Origin: Ostrinia nubilalis
Lineage: Eukaryota > Arthropoda > Insecta > Lepidoptera > Crambidae
Length of the DNA: 64,000 nt
Assembly (NCBI RefSeq): GCF_963855985.1
Contig: NC_087100.1
Location: forward strand, 903,001-967,000
Direction of reading: 5' to 3'
In this document: positions 22,290 to 34,054 of the stretch, piece by piece
How positions within the stretch are numbered: the first letter of the stretch is position 1
Layout of the letters: each line of letters starts with the position of its first letter
Notes under the pieces: model-generated
What the model saw: the letters and a program-made list of their open reading frames with translations, nothing else
What the model was told of the DNA's origin: nothing
The model's database searches: none
Translations under genes and position numbers: made by a program

Positions 22290-24088
22290 CTCTTTATTAA
22301 CTTTGGTTCTTAATTTTAAATATTTTTTTACAATGTAAATTATCAAAAAAAAAAAAAAAATACATTATAAAAAAATACTTAAAAATAGTTATTCCGCTGG
22401 TAGCGGAGCAGGGCCCAAGCTACCGGTGGTCAGGGTCACAGGCTGAGGAACCTCCGGACAATGCGTGCCGTGCTGAGGATCACCGCCTTTTGCATCTGAC
22501 CCTTGAGCCAACCATCCAGCGAGAGCTTCTTTAGATGTTGGTCGAAGCTCTTCGCTATTAGCCCGTTTGCCGAGACAACTATCGGGACAATGATCGTCGA
22601 GTCAACATCCCACATGGCGGTCACCTCGTGGGCCAAGTCAAGGTATTTGCTTTGCTTTTCCTTCTCGGCCTTCACGAGGTTTTCGTCATGCGGGATGGTA
22701 ATGTCAACGAGCATTGCCCGACGTTGGGATCGGTCAACCACCACAATATCAGGCTTATTACAGACAATAGTCCTGTCTGTGATGATAGAACGATCCCAAT
22801 AGAGCAATGCATGACCATTTTCGAGAACTGGCACCGGCTGGTATCGGTAATAAGGCGTCTCAGATTCAAGAAGGCCGTACTGAAGAGCAAGTTGCTGATG
22901 GATGATTCTGGCTACTAGGTTATGCCTGTGTAAGTACTCACCGTTAGCAAGATGCGAACAACCAGAAATTATATGCCTGAGTGACTCTCCGGGACGGTAG
23001 CATGCTCGACAAATGTCGACCGTACCGTCCTTCAGGATATATTTTCGGTAATTGTTCGTCATCATGACCTCGTCAGCAATTGCACAAGCAAAACCCTCGG
23101 TTTCCCCAAAGAGGTCACCGAAGCGTAGCCAGTTCACCGAGGCGAGGAGGTCTACATCAGGACCTGTAAGGGCCCGATAGAACCTCCCGTGCAGCTCCTT
23201 GCTCTTCCATACGTCCTTCCGATCCGCGACGCTCAGGACCTTTGGCTTGCGCCAGTTCTCGTTCGCCAAGGAGAGCGGCGTGAGGCCTTTGTCAACTGCC
23301 ACAACATCGCGATGCATTCCGCACTCATTGGCAAGGAAATAATCCCTGAGACTGCACACTTCACGGTTGTGGAGGTTCTTGGCATTTAAAAAGCCTCGAC
23401 CACCCCACTTCCGTGGAATGTACAGTCTCATCACAGATGAACGCGGATGTAACATGCGATGTTGTGTGAGCTGCTGACGTACCTTCCTATCCAGGGCGTC
23501 AAGTTCAGTCTGAGTCCATCTTAGTATGCCGAAGGAGTATATCAATAGAGGCATCACCCAACCGTTGAAAGCTCTTACTTTGTTGCCGCCAGACAAAAGA
23601 CTATTAAGAACTTTTGTCAGTCGGCTACAAAAGCGTTCTTTCACCGATTTTTTGATGTCTTCTACCGATATACCTAACGATTCTGACATACCAAGATACT
23701 TATAGGTCTCAGTTTCGGAGAGAGATTTGAGTGTCATTGTCTCAGAAAGTTGTAAATTCGGGGAATTCACAACTTTTCCCCGCTCTACATGTAAGACCGC
23801 ACACTTGTCTACACCAAACTCCATCCTGATGGCGTTGCTAAATACCTGTGTGGTTTTTAGCAACTTCACCAGATCTTGTCGTTTTGGTGCGAACAACTTG
23901 AGATCATCCATGTAGAGCAGGTGACTAATGACCTCACCCCCTCTTCGAAGCCGATAACCAAGCCCTGAATCCTTTAACAGAGTGCTAAGAGGATTCAGTG
24001 CTAGGCAGAACCATAAGGGACTCAAACTGTCACCCTGGAAAATGCCTCGCTCAATCCTTATGAAGTTCAATGGATCAGGAGACCTCTC
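22290..24088 (-). mobile_element. R4/Dong-clade LINE, 5'-truncated copy
   Basis: This non-LTR retrotransposon copy runs on the minus strand from about 24088 to 22290. TAA-type repeats flank both sides (ATTATTATT at 22281-22289 and TATTATTATTATTAT at 24089 onward). TAA arrays are the known target of Dong, a relative of R4. The 5' part is missing: the retained sequence begins within the reverse-transcriptase domain. A 3' UTR of about 145 bp follows the stop codon. It appears to have inserted into the TTA-rich tail of the SINE at 22071. Confidence 0.85.
22436..24088 (-). pseudogene. Reverse transcriptase / restriction-like endonuclease, N-terminally truncated
   Basis: About 550 codons remain open, so the copy is fairly young, but it has no proper start: the first in-frame ATG lies in flanking DNA. 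It begins near RSPDPLNF, followed by GIFQGDSLSPLWF and the catalytic YMDD box (about residue 66 counting from that ATG). The C-terminal third carries a CX2CX8HX4C knuckle (CRACYRPG...H...C) and then KPDIVVVD...LVDITIPHD, the PD...D core of the restriction-like endonuclease used by R2/R4-group elements to cut target DNA. The fingers region and any upstream DNA-binding domain are absent. It is surely an RLE-type LINE. R4/Dong over R2 is inferred mainly from the TAA target. Confidence 0.88.
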
Positions 24089-24814
24089 TATTATTATTAT
24101 TATATGCATTCATTGAAATTATACCAATACCCCATGACGTATTCATTCATAAAACCACTACAATTATCTAATAAGAATAACAGAAAAATAATTGTAATTT
24201 GTAGCCTCTTCGTACCAAACTAAAGTATTGGTAAACTCTACGATCTCGTATTAGTCAGGTTAGAGTTAATGGGCCATGTCATTCGAGCGGATTTGCCACA
24301 ATACTCGTAACGGCGTTACCCAAGTTCCGGTGGTTTGCAGTTTGCTTATAGTTGCGATGTCTGCCTCAAATCATCATTATGACCCCGCTGACTCTTGTTC
24401 CACATTTCGGGTCATCTTTTGCGGATCTTCAAGGTTACTAGAAGCTATCGTTTCATCATGATTGAGGCAAAATTGATGCCGTTTTAACCTATTGTCTTTA
24501 GAGCAGTTTTGAATTTTGCCCCATATTTTGTATGTAGATTTTTCAATCGTGTCGTTACAGTATTGATTGTGAAAACACTGAAGATGCAATCAGGATAATG
24601 ATTTACAAGTGAAGTTATATTGATCTTGTAAATAGATGGTATCAATTTGAGATCAATTTATCAAGATCATAGAATCCTTGACATCAAATAAAAGCGTGGC
24701 TTATTAGTAAATAATTAATGTCATGCTAAAACCTTCTAGTTCAAAGAATATTGATAAATAGAGTCATAAAATAATTTAGTCTCACTATGGTTATCTGAAG
24801 TTTGTGAAGATAGC

Positions 24815-25015
24815 TAAAGTCAAAGTCAAAGTCAAAATTTCTTTATTTGTTTAGACTAATAAATAGTTCTTACAAATCGTCATTTTGCTCTTAAGGACCC
24901 TCTACATTACATGTCTCATAATCTTTTTACCCTACCAGCGCTTCGAGACTAACATTTGGCAAGTGCTGAGGAGAAGCGCCGCAACACTCAGTCACCACTG
25001 TCTGCCGGTTAATAT
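24815..25015 (-). repeat. LINE 3' end with TTTGAC tail
   Basis: Read on the minus strand, the segment ends AATAAAGAAATTTTGAC and then GACTTTGACTTTGACTTT, a tandem tail of the kind left by several lepidopteran LINEs. The body includes GGCGCTTCTCCTCAGCACTT. It is 5'-truncated with no open frame. Confidence 0.6.
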
Positions 25016-26520
25016 AAATAAATAGAAATAGCAGTAGTAGGTACATTCGATTCAGGAGCAGTTCACTGAATTTACCATGCATTCTTTATGGTGTATCTTA
25101 TAAGAATAGAATTGCGTGGTATATTAAACAAAGTAGTGACGTGCTAATATCTAGACTTACAGATTAAGCTAGTCATGATAACAGAAGATATGTTGTCAAA
25201 TTCCTATGATCTAGCCTAATCTTTTCGTGAACCTAGGTCTATTTCTATTTGGTAACCCATAAATAAACAACGGCCGATAGGATGTTACGTGGCCAGCCAA
25301 GCAGCGCAGACCATTGCAATTGTCACAACCCGAACATCCTGCGACAGTTCTTTGCGAAACCATTGTCGATCGGTTCCACTTGCGCTGCTGCGATCGGTTA
25401 CATAATTGGGAACTAGATTTGGGACAGATAGAAAAGAAATCGAAAGGTTTCAATCGGAAAATGAAATGTTCAAATAAGAGCTGTAAGAGCTCACAAACAA
25501 TGAACAAGGAAGAAAACTTGTTGAAATCAAAATAATGAGCTGTCTGCCTCTATCGTGTATTACAAACTGTTAATTCAATGAACATAATTATTCCTATAAA
25601 TAAAACTATACAAAGAAACGTGAAGTGACATCACGTGAGTGGAATCAAGACGATAAAGAATAGTTCGTTACTAAACTAAATAAAAGGTTCTTCACCGTGT
25701 CCAAAGCAAATTGTACATAATAAACTCAATTGGCCAAAATATAAACACGCGATATATTAAAAAACTGACTTAGTACTGTCAGCAAAAAAAATATATAACG
25801 GAACTTTTGCGTGATGATCGAATTATTGAAGTGGATCTCCCGGACATACAGCCGATATCTACGACCGTGCGCGCGCGCATATATAATTTGAACTGTATTT
25901 TTGAGTGATAAAGTTTAGATTGTTTTGCATGGATTTTGTATATGTAAATTTTGGTAGAGGATAGATAAACCACGAATAGGAATGAAAATAATTATCGCAA
26001 TTAATCGTCGGATACCCGGCGGTTGTTTACAATGGCACCTGTTTTGTGCCGGGCAAAAACTGTTGGCACTATTAGGTAATTTGTTGGTTTTAGTTTTTAG
26101 TGTGTGGTAATGCTGGGCAGGACGTTCCATTTTATGTTTGTAGACCAGATTTCATACTAAGTTTTGTTTATTCTTAATACACCTAGTTGCACGTAGATTT
26201 GATCTATTGTGACGTGTCAGAAGATATTATAATTCCCTTCTTCACTACCTTGATCTTATAGTAATATTCAAAGATTTATATGTTACTAAACAGGCTATCA
26301 TGTATTGCTCACTAAGTTTGTGACACTTATAACAACTCTTTCAGTCGTTTGTCAAGTTAATGAAAGATGTAGGTTGGTGAACACTCATTACGGATTACGT
26401 GATTTTTTTAGGTATCGGCGAACATGATACAATTTTTATTCTACTACAGCTCGTCTATTAGCATACGTAGAGGTCTCTAATACTTGTAAATGTATACGCA
26501 CATCATAGCGTATTTCTTAC

Positions 26521-26598
26521 CTTGCATCCTTCACACGTGAAGGCACCGAAGTGGAACCCGGCCGCCGGCTCGCCACACACTTTGCACTTTTGGTTCAT
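26521..26598 (-). CDS. knrl: knirps/knrl/eagle-family nuclear receptor, exon 1 (zinc finger 1)
   Basis: This exon encodes the first 26 residues, beginning [15 protein letters not shown] and ending FTCEGCK, then joins in phase 0 to SFFGR at 7916. It holds the first zinc finger of the receptor DNA-binding domain (Cys5, 8, 22 and 25). The P-box CEGCK contacts the half-site. The ATG immediately follows an acceptor-like TTCTTTATTTCCAG, so a non-coding 5' exon probably lies farther upstream. I could not locate that exon or a promoter. The donor is GTAAGAAAT. Starting at MNQ agrees with the family, whose members begin directly at the finger. At 26 codons it falls below the usual reading-frame length cut-off and is easily missed. 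Confidence 0.95.
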
Positions 26599-28394
26599 CT
26601 GGAAATAAAGAAATTAAGAATTTAGTCAAAGAACTAGAAAAATTTAAAAAGGCTACTGTACTTTCGAGACCTCATAATTTATCTAATTTTCTGGGAAAAG
26701 AATAGTAGACTCAAAAGTACAATTCCAATAATTAAAATATGTAACAAATCGATATGATATTGATAGCACAAATAAAGAATATGAATCCTTGGCAAACTCT
26801 CAAGACATTTAATTTTGACGATTAATTAAAAGATTCGACTTTTTCATATTTTTAAAGCAGAAAAATATAATTATTAAATATTTTGGATGAAGGTCTTTCG
26901 CAACAAAGCTAATATAAATCGGTTCGTAATATTTAAAAGTTCATGAAAATCCCACTAACAATTCCAAAATGAGCACGCACAAAGTAAACGGTATCGGACT
27001 ATATGAGCGATATCGCCTCAGAAACCCAATTTGTCGTTAATACACCGTGACGGGTGTGCGCCATTTTCCAATCAGTCATTTGCTTGTTAATTTCGAACGG
27101 CACGGGCCATGATATTGTTTCGATAAATCGTTTTGTGTAACTAATATCGCGCTGTTGCGATTAGCGATTGCTCCGAGATGAAATTTCTGAGACGATTTTT
27201 CAATGGACATGGCGCACAATTTTTGTTGAAGATGCCAAAAAAAAGTACAAAAAATTAGAATGAATACTGTATTTTTACTTTTTTGATATCTTTAAAAATG
27301 ACTGAAATATTCAAGCTCAAAGTGCGCTCTCCCGCTAGGAGCGATTTTCCGCGCGGATTTAGAAAATGTGACGTAGTAACATGAAAAGCTGCATGTAAGA
27401 TATTATCTGTGTGCAATGGTTAGAATGGTTAGTAGGGGAGCCGAAGCGGGGATTTCGGGACTTACTAAAGAGTGGCAGACTAACATACAAGGAAATACTT
27501 TGTACCTGTCGATGTCTGGTTTTAATTTCTTCAGTTACTCCGTGACCATGGCGCTTGCAACAGTGCCGAAATATTGGAAACTCAAAACTAAGGTACATGG
27601 TAGCAATCCCGTCAGTAATATAATAGGAAAATGTCTTGAAAAATAAGTAAATCGTATATTACTTTATGTAACTAATTTTATTATGTATCATACTTATAAC
27701 TAATCACTTCATTCAGAACTAGAAAACGATTCCAAGGATTCCACTTTTCTTCAATAGATGATCAAGATAAAGAGTTATTTATTATAAATTGCTCTTCCAC
27801 CATTTCAATTATTCTATCTTACATCTTACTTGATGAAATCTTTTTCAATTTTATTTACATGGTCATAACATTTTCACCATTCCTGTGCACCAATTTGTGA
27901 GGTACACCTGAAATCCCCGATAAAGCAGCTATTATAAGAATAATATTTAAAAAAAACCCTCCTTCTGACGCAGTTAGGTAATAAACTAAATGTATCCAAT
28001 TTCACTCCAACTTACTGTCAACTCCACGACGCGCTTTAAAATCAAATATTGACTTTGAATTATGCCTTATTTTACAATACACATTGAAAACAATATGACT
28101 TGCTTGAGCTTTTTCGACTTTTTCACAAAAATAACAAATAGGCATGAAGAGATTACAAAATTTCTGCAGCGACTGACAGTTCACTTGATTTACGTTGACA
28201 GGTGACAATAAAGCCATAGACATTTGCCATATGAAAGACACACTTTTCCAATATTTTTGTTTGCCATGAGATTCTGGTACACCTATACCTATCATTTAAT
28301 GAAAAGATAAACTAAATTTTTTCAGCACAACGAAAATATGCTTTGGCGCGTAGCAATGCAACGTGACAACTACAGTTCGGACTTCTTTATGCGT
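26599..28394. other. Upstream region of the receptor gene
   Basis: No coding frame, tRNA or clear mobile element is visible. It should contain the upstream intron and possibly the 5' UTR exon and promoter of the receptor. I see no signal strong enough to place them. Confidence 0.5.
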
Positions 28395-28399
28395 CCACT

Positions 28400-29622
28400 A
28401 CGGGTGCGTGACAGTTTATATAAGTTTATATGATATAAATTCATTTCAATAACGTTCATATTGTATAATAAACGTATGTTATAATAACACTTGATATAAT
28501 TTTTTAACATATAATGCTTACTTCATATAATAAATCATTTCTAATAATGTTATTTCAGATACCAATCACTACGCATAAAGACATTTGATATAAACCTTAC
28601 TTAATCTAAGACTCATTTGATGTAATTTTGTTTAATATAAACAATATTTCACATAACCATTACTTGTAATAAATATTATTTGTTATAACTACTATTTGGT
28701 ATAATCTTTAATTGATATAATTTCTGATAGATATAACTTTTAGTATGTTCTTCTTTAGCTTGACTTAAAAATGACTTTAGTGACAAAAACGAATCGCCGT
28801 AAAACCGACTCCACGTAGTCTTGTCTGCCCTACCCCTAGAGTGTAATTTAGAAGCGCGTAGGCACGGAGGGGCGAGGCGGCCCGCGGGCTGAGGAGCAGG
28901 TGGCTGGAAGCGAGGCGCCGCGGCTGATGCTGGCCGGCGAAGCCGGCCAGCAAGCCGAAGACGCGGTGTCGAGCGAAAGCCATCTGCGACGATTAGCACG
29001 CGAGGGACCGCCAGAGCCCCGCAGTGCCGGAGCCGTGACAGAAGTCTCAAGTTTTTAGTCAAATTTGCATGCTGCATGCCTGCATGCCTGCATGCCTGCA
29101 TGCCTGCATGCCTGCATGCCTGCTTGCTTACTTGCTTGCTTGCTTGCCTGCTTGCCTGCTTGCTTGCTTGCTTGCTTGCTTGCCTGCCTGCTTGCTTGCT
29201 TGCTTGCTTGCCTGCCTGCTTGCTTGCTTGCCTGCTTGCTAGCTTGCTAGCTTGCTTGCTTGCTTGCTGCATGCAATGCTTATTATAACAATTGAACTTT
29301 ATATAAAATTATTATTGTTATATGATTTAAGTTTTATAGGAAAAGAATTTTATCTCATTTGATTGTTCGACATTTTATTTTTATATGATTTGAATGTTAT
29401 TTGTTTTAAACAGTATACATTGTAAGTTTTATAGAAAATGTTCATTATATCAAACCATTTTATATCAGTTAATAGTTATTTGTCTTAAAATTATTCGTTT
29501 TAAAATTATATTATTCGTTTATTATAGTAAATAATTATTATATTAAATGATTTTATATAATTTGATGTTATATCCTCTAAGTATTATATGATATGTAGTT
29601 ATATCATACATTACACACCCGT
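28400..29622. mobile_element. Foldback-like element with 16-bp iterated arms
   Basis: The termini ACGGGTGCGT and ACACACCCGT are inverted repeats (one mismatch in ten), flanked by the 5-bp duplication CCACT (28395-28399, 29623-29627). The left arm (to about 28740) consists of some 20 degenerate 15-16 bp units, each ending in ATATAA or a close variant, for example CTACTATTTGGTATAA and TCTTTAATTGATATAA. The right arm (about 29277 onward) holds the same kind of units in the opposite orientation. Between them are a GC-rich core (about 28850-29035) and a long microsatellite. The design resembles Drosophila Foldback elements, but the family is not recognised and no transposase is encoded. Confidence 0.75.
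29066..29272. repeat. GCTT/GCCT/GCAT tetranucleotide microsatellite
   Basis: About 200 bp of imperfect 4-bp repeats, starting with GCATGCCT units and passing into GCTT and GCCT units, lies inside the foldback-like element. It creates artificial long frames on both strands (Ala-Cys-Leu and Gln-Ala-Ser-Lys repeats) that should not be taken for proteins. Confidence 0.95.
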
Positions 29623-29897
29623 CCACTACACATAAAATAAAATTCGAACTATCGCACATTTTTTCTTTTTAATTCTAATTCAGTAAAAAATGTTTTTGAT
29701 ACCTTCATTCAAAATTCAAAAGTTATTATCATATGACAGAACTTATGACCAGACTATGTACATTGAATAAAATATTTTTCTTTTTATCATCAAGCTTAGC
29801 AGTCTAATAAGTTACTATGACACTCGAGTTAATCCACATTCAGCACCATAGCTTCCCCTTCTACAAGGCCCTCTACAAATGTCAAAACGTCACTTAA

Positions 29898-31241
29898 CCC
29901 TTTTAGCACCAGTTCTTTTGTTTTTGAGAAGATGTACCCAAATTTTTATATCAATTTAATTATAGTCCAGTCGTTTGGTACAAATTAACGTGGTTACCTG
30001 GAAAGTGTTCCGTGAGTTTTGAAAATTGGTGATTAATTAAATAGATTTCGCTATGCTCTCTGTTAGTCTGTTAGTTAAGTGTGATTGCCGCGCTCGTTGC
30101 GAAATTGGAAAAATGCTGCCTTAGAGAAGATTTTTGATAGTTACATTCTTTCCTATTTCGTCGTTCCAAATGACGTTCACTGCTGGACAAAGGCGAGAGG
30201 CCTTTGGGTTTTCCATAGGTTTTTCATAATGAACAGTCCTGCGCTGCCCGCATTCAGGTTCTTCCCGCGACCTTTACCAGATCGTCGGTCCACCTAGTAG
30301 GAGGCCTGCCCACGCTACGTCTTCCAGCCCGTGGTCGCTGATTGTTTGTTATCATAATATTATCTGTTATGTTGGTGAGAAATAAACATTACTTTACTTT
30401 ATTTTAAACTTCCAGACATCCAAACTTTCGCATTTATAATAATAGTAGGATACAATTATGTAATGTAGAAACAAACAAGACAAAAAAAATGTATAGTTCA
30501 GCAACGCGAATTTTTTTATACTTCAGCATATTTAGGACACCCGGCAGCGTGTCCTGCCATGTGTCAAGGACAGAAAAAAGTAATTTAAAATAAAAGAATA
30601 AAACGTCACTTTTCCGTCAACCGAAGAAAAATATGGTTTCATTTGCTCTCTTCTTACTACGAAATATTATGCAGAAAATCACCATGATCAAAGAAAAAAT
30701 AACTCGCAATTTAGCAGGTACATTAATTTAACTGTTTCACAACTCTAAATCTATTTAACTTACATTACATGAAATTTATCACATTTATCAAAGCTTCTTA
30801 GCTTGTCTATGTCCCAAAAATTATAAAATGAAAAAAGTAGTTGTCAAAAACCTTTTTTAAGGCGGATTTTTTTCAATAAGGCGGGCGCGCGCGCGGCTGT
30901 AAACGAGGTCACAAAATTCGGAAAGAACATAGCGAAATCTATTTATTCACCAATTTTCAAAAATTCCGGAAAACTTTCCAAGTAAAATTAACAAATAACT
31001 GGACTATTTACTCGTTATTGAGCACAGAGACACAAACTTGGTTATTTTTCCAGAAAATTTATATTTAAGTGCATAAATGTAAAAATGGCTTCATAGTGCA
31101 CAAAATTGGCAATAGGTGGCATAATAATGGTTCTTTTATAGCGCCTAGTTTGAAATGTGATTGAACGATGACAACTAACAACAGTTGTCAGTTAGGTAAA
31201 ATTTTATTTTAGTTGGAAAAAGACAAAAAGTGGTAAATGGG
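29898..31241. mobile_element. piggyBac-type non-autonomous element
   Basis: The element is bounded by TTAA on both sides (29894-29897 and 31242-31245), with ends CCCTTTTAGCACC and GTGGTAAATGGG as inverted repeats. A second inverted pair farther in (about 29996-30056 and 30928-30990) shares GAAAATTGGTGA and AATAGATTTCGCTATG. TTAA with CCC termini is the piggyBac pattern. No transposase frame remains in the 1344 bp. An RTE fragment (30165-30345) is nested in it. Confidence 0.82.
30165..30345 (-). repeat. RTE-type LINE 3' fragment, copy 2
   Basis: It is near-identical in part to 48185-48360, sharing CAGATCGTCGGTCCACCTAG and GCCTGCCCACGCTACGTCTT. It is frame-broken. It lies between the piggyBac-type arms, so it arrived after that element or was carried with it. 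Confidence 0.75.
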
Positions 31242-31245
31242 TTAA

Positions 31246-32447
31246 CGTGCGGGGGCTGCAAAATCATGTTGTGACGTCACGCGCGAATATTGGAAATTTT
31301 TGAAAATTTTAAAAAGTCCGTAAACTTCTCGAGGCTCTATCTTCGGTAATACTGGATGGATTGAGGTGAAATAAAAACTAGTGTAATGTGTGTGATCTAA
31401 ACTTTAAATTAAGTCATAATTTAACTTAATATTACAACTTATGCGTGTTGTCCATTATTTCGCGATTGCTTTTTGTTTATTATTCGATTCATCAATTACT
31501 AAAACACTGGCCGTCAATATCTTTCTGCAGCTACGTTCGATGATTCGCAATTGTTTTTTTTGTTACCAATTTAAAAATCCTTGACAGCTATTAAATACTA
31601 ATATATCAATTGGATATCTTAAAAAAATTTAATGCTTGTAATTAAACCAAAATAAAAAAATTAAATTGGTTGTTTACTTGATCTGATTTCTTGATTTTAT
31701 CTTTTTGTATCGAAGTTGCGGTTCTGTAACTGTATTGTTTTTATTTTGCGATTCTGTGAACATACAGAGAAACTGATCTGATGTTTGTGGGTTACTAAGT
31801 CTGTATTTTCCTGCACATAGCCTTAAAGGAAGAAATAAATATAGGTCTATAATATACTCTCTTTCTGTCACGTAGGCTGTAAGAACCTCAGACTCAAGAC
31901 TTTACGAGTGCTATAAAAGGCTCGCCGTATTACTTAATACGGCATTACTACTATACTTTAATGGACCAATGGAATGTCATATTTCGATATAACTCAACTT
32001 ATTCTAATGAATTACGATTCAGATGTAATTTATCAACATTTACCGCAACAACTACATAAATTTGTTATACAGTATTGCCATGCGGCTCACTAATCGTGTG
32101 TTGCCATGCTATTTATACGTTTCTACCATTTTTATTCTCCAGCTGAACTCTAAACCGCGAAGAATTATGAAGGCAACATTAATTTTACATGAATAAAGTA
32201 CCTGCGTAAGTGTTTTCTCATTACCAATGCCCACTTTTAATATGTAAATGAGTTGGAGTGTGTATTTGTCAAGACGATAGGCATCAGGGCTATAGGTGGC
32301 GTTTTCGGACGCAACATAATTTTAATACGATGGAAAGGGATCCAGTAGGTTCACAGGTGAAGTGGGTAACTAACTAAAGGGAAAAGGAATTTGTAACTTT
32401 GTGAAACATCAGTCGTGCAGAGTGATATTTTTACTTTCGGTAAACAT
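31246..32447. other. Gene-free stretch
   Basis: AT-rich, repeat-poor sequence with no supported gene. I see nothing to annotate. Confidence 0.45.
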
Positions 32448-32450
32448 TAA

Positions 32451-32568
32451 CCCCCTTACTAATAAAAAGTTACACAGTTGTTGAACACTGTTTTAAAATG
32501 ACATTTTCATACTAAACGTCACTTTAAAACACTGTTCAACGAGCGTGTAAGTTTTATTAGTAAGGGGG
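32451..32568. mobile_element. Harbinger-like MITE with TAA duplication
   Basis: The ends CCCCCTTACTAATAAAA and TTTTATTAGTAAGGGGG are inverted repeats. The arms stay complementary through GTTGAACACTGTTTTAAA on nearly the whole 118 bp, so it folds into one long hairpin. TAA flanks both sides (32448-32450, 32569-32571), consistent with PIF/Harbinger. Confidence 0.8.
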
Positions 32569-33779
32569 TAAGAATATCTAAGGTATACCCTGAAGTTTGA
32601 TGATACAAAGGCAATTGTCGTGATGTGGCACTATGTTTTCATGATGAAAATCGTGAATATCGTTTTTTATTAGTAGGTATGTATGTTTTGTATTGGACCT
32701 ACCTCAACATTGAATGACTGCTGGTATACCTACTAATGATAATTTGCGTTCAAGCTAAGAACGTTGAATTTCTCTCGGAGTGGACTTTCTCAGGTATTCA
32801 TACACTGGGGCCACAGGAACCGGGCATTTTCAGAACCAACATGCTTTTAATTACAAAAACTTTATTGGTCCGATGGCGCATTTAAACGCAGATTTATTAA
32901 TAAATCTGATCGATAATGATAATGGATAGCGGCAGCGGAAAATATGAGACGGTGAAGTTTAAGACGGCCATTATTTATTATGATATTACAAGGACTTTGC
33001 TTGTTATAAAAATACAGATGCACACCGCAATGATTGATGATGCTTCAGAATCGCATTGTGACATTAAAATGTTTAAAATTTTATTCGCAACATTGTATAT
33101 TTCCGTATGATCCTGTGTAAAAAGAGGATGCAGATCTCTTTTACATGCCAACTCCTTTAACGAAATCTCCGTCCTCTACTAGAACTACAAACTATACCAA
33201 CCTAGAGAGAGACTATAATACTGTATATTTTATAGCCCCAAAGCTAAAGTCCTCGAGTCTTGTATTGTAAAGCGATGTAAAACTGTAAAAGCATGTCCCT
33301 TGTTTTATCTCATTATCGTAGTTCAATCACTATACAAAAGGAAAGCGAGGTCTATGGTAATGGGCATCCAGCTAGTCTAGGGCTGGGTCAGTGGTTCCCA
33401 AATGATGATATCAACCCCTTTCGTGAGAGCGATGCGAATCTGGGAAGCCTCTCGCTAAATAGTTAATCGTAACATGTATTTTGCTAGCAAGCAACTTCAG
33501 AATATGACTTACTTACGATTTCATTTCTTCTCCTACTAAGCTTCTTGTACTACGCTTAGTTACAAAACACGAGTGAGCTCACAACAATAGTCGAGCGTCA
33601 GCGGGATACAGTCGAAATGAAATCCCACGACCCCCAAAGTAGGTACCCGTAAGAGGCTGATGAATTCCTTCCACTACTTCTTCGCGGTACTAACTCATCT
33701 AATGTTTCGAATTAATGGTAGAGCAAGCTGAATTTGGGACGTATTTATGTGCCCTGAAAATGCCTACACACACTCACAC

Positions 33780-33850
33780 CTACACTCTTGAAGCGGAGTT
33801 TTGGGCTGACACTGTATAGGTTTGTTGTCGATACGACAAGAAGATGGTCT
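33780..33850 (+). repeat. Dispersed repeat shared with 54495-54560
   Basis: GCGGAGTTTTGGGCTGACAC, then TAGGTTTGTTGTCGA and AAGAAGA, occurs here and near 54518 in the same orientation. The family was not identified. The A/G-rich end suggests a retroelement tail. Confidence 0.6.
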
Positions 33851-34054
33851 ACATACTAATAAAGAATTTGTAGATGCCTCGATTCTCAAATAAACCTAAA
33901 GCCCTACAAGTTTGAGCGCTCCTGCCCAGTGTAGCGGCCCGCAATCGTTTATCAGCGCACGCACGGATCAGCAGGTGCGCTGGTGACATCTCGCCGCGCC
34001 CGCTCCCATGCGCGAGCGCAACGCGCAACGCTGCGCTGAGGACGTGGAGGTTTT

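Larger units (their letters stand above)
7917..26520 (-). other. 18.6 kb intron of the knirps-family gene
   Basis: The donor GTAAGAAAT follows the codon for Lys26, and the acceptor TTCTTTCCAG precedes Ser27. Both are phase 0, and the join restores the canonical CEGCK-SFFGR receptor sequence. The intron carries a Helitron, a SINE, an R4/Dong LINE copy, several MITEs and LINE remnants, listed separately. Long repeat-free parts (about 8000-8900, 10400-11600, 14200-17100, 18000-19100) are rich in TAATTA-type homeodomain sites and could hold enhancers. That last point is speculative. Confidence 0.9.

Noticed and set aside
28676..29272. 198-aa minus-strand frame with Gln-Ala-Ser-Lys repeats
   Set aside because: The N-terminal half is a translated tetranucleotide microsatellite and the rest is the GC-rich core of a mobile element.
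29066..29272. Possible CRISPR-like array
   Set aside because: It is a simple tetranucleotide repeat with no spacers, in a eukaryotic genome.
29065..29288. Cysteine/leucine-rich plus-strand frames
   Set aside because: They are direct translations of the GCTT/GCCT microsatellite.
33391..33404. hAT-like end CAGTGGTTCCCAAA
   Set aside because: No partner end or target duplication was found downstream.
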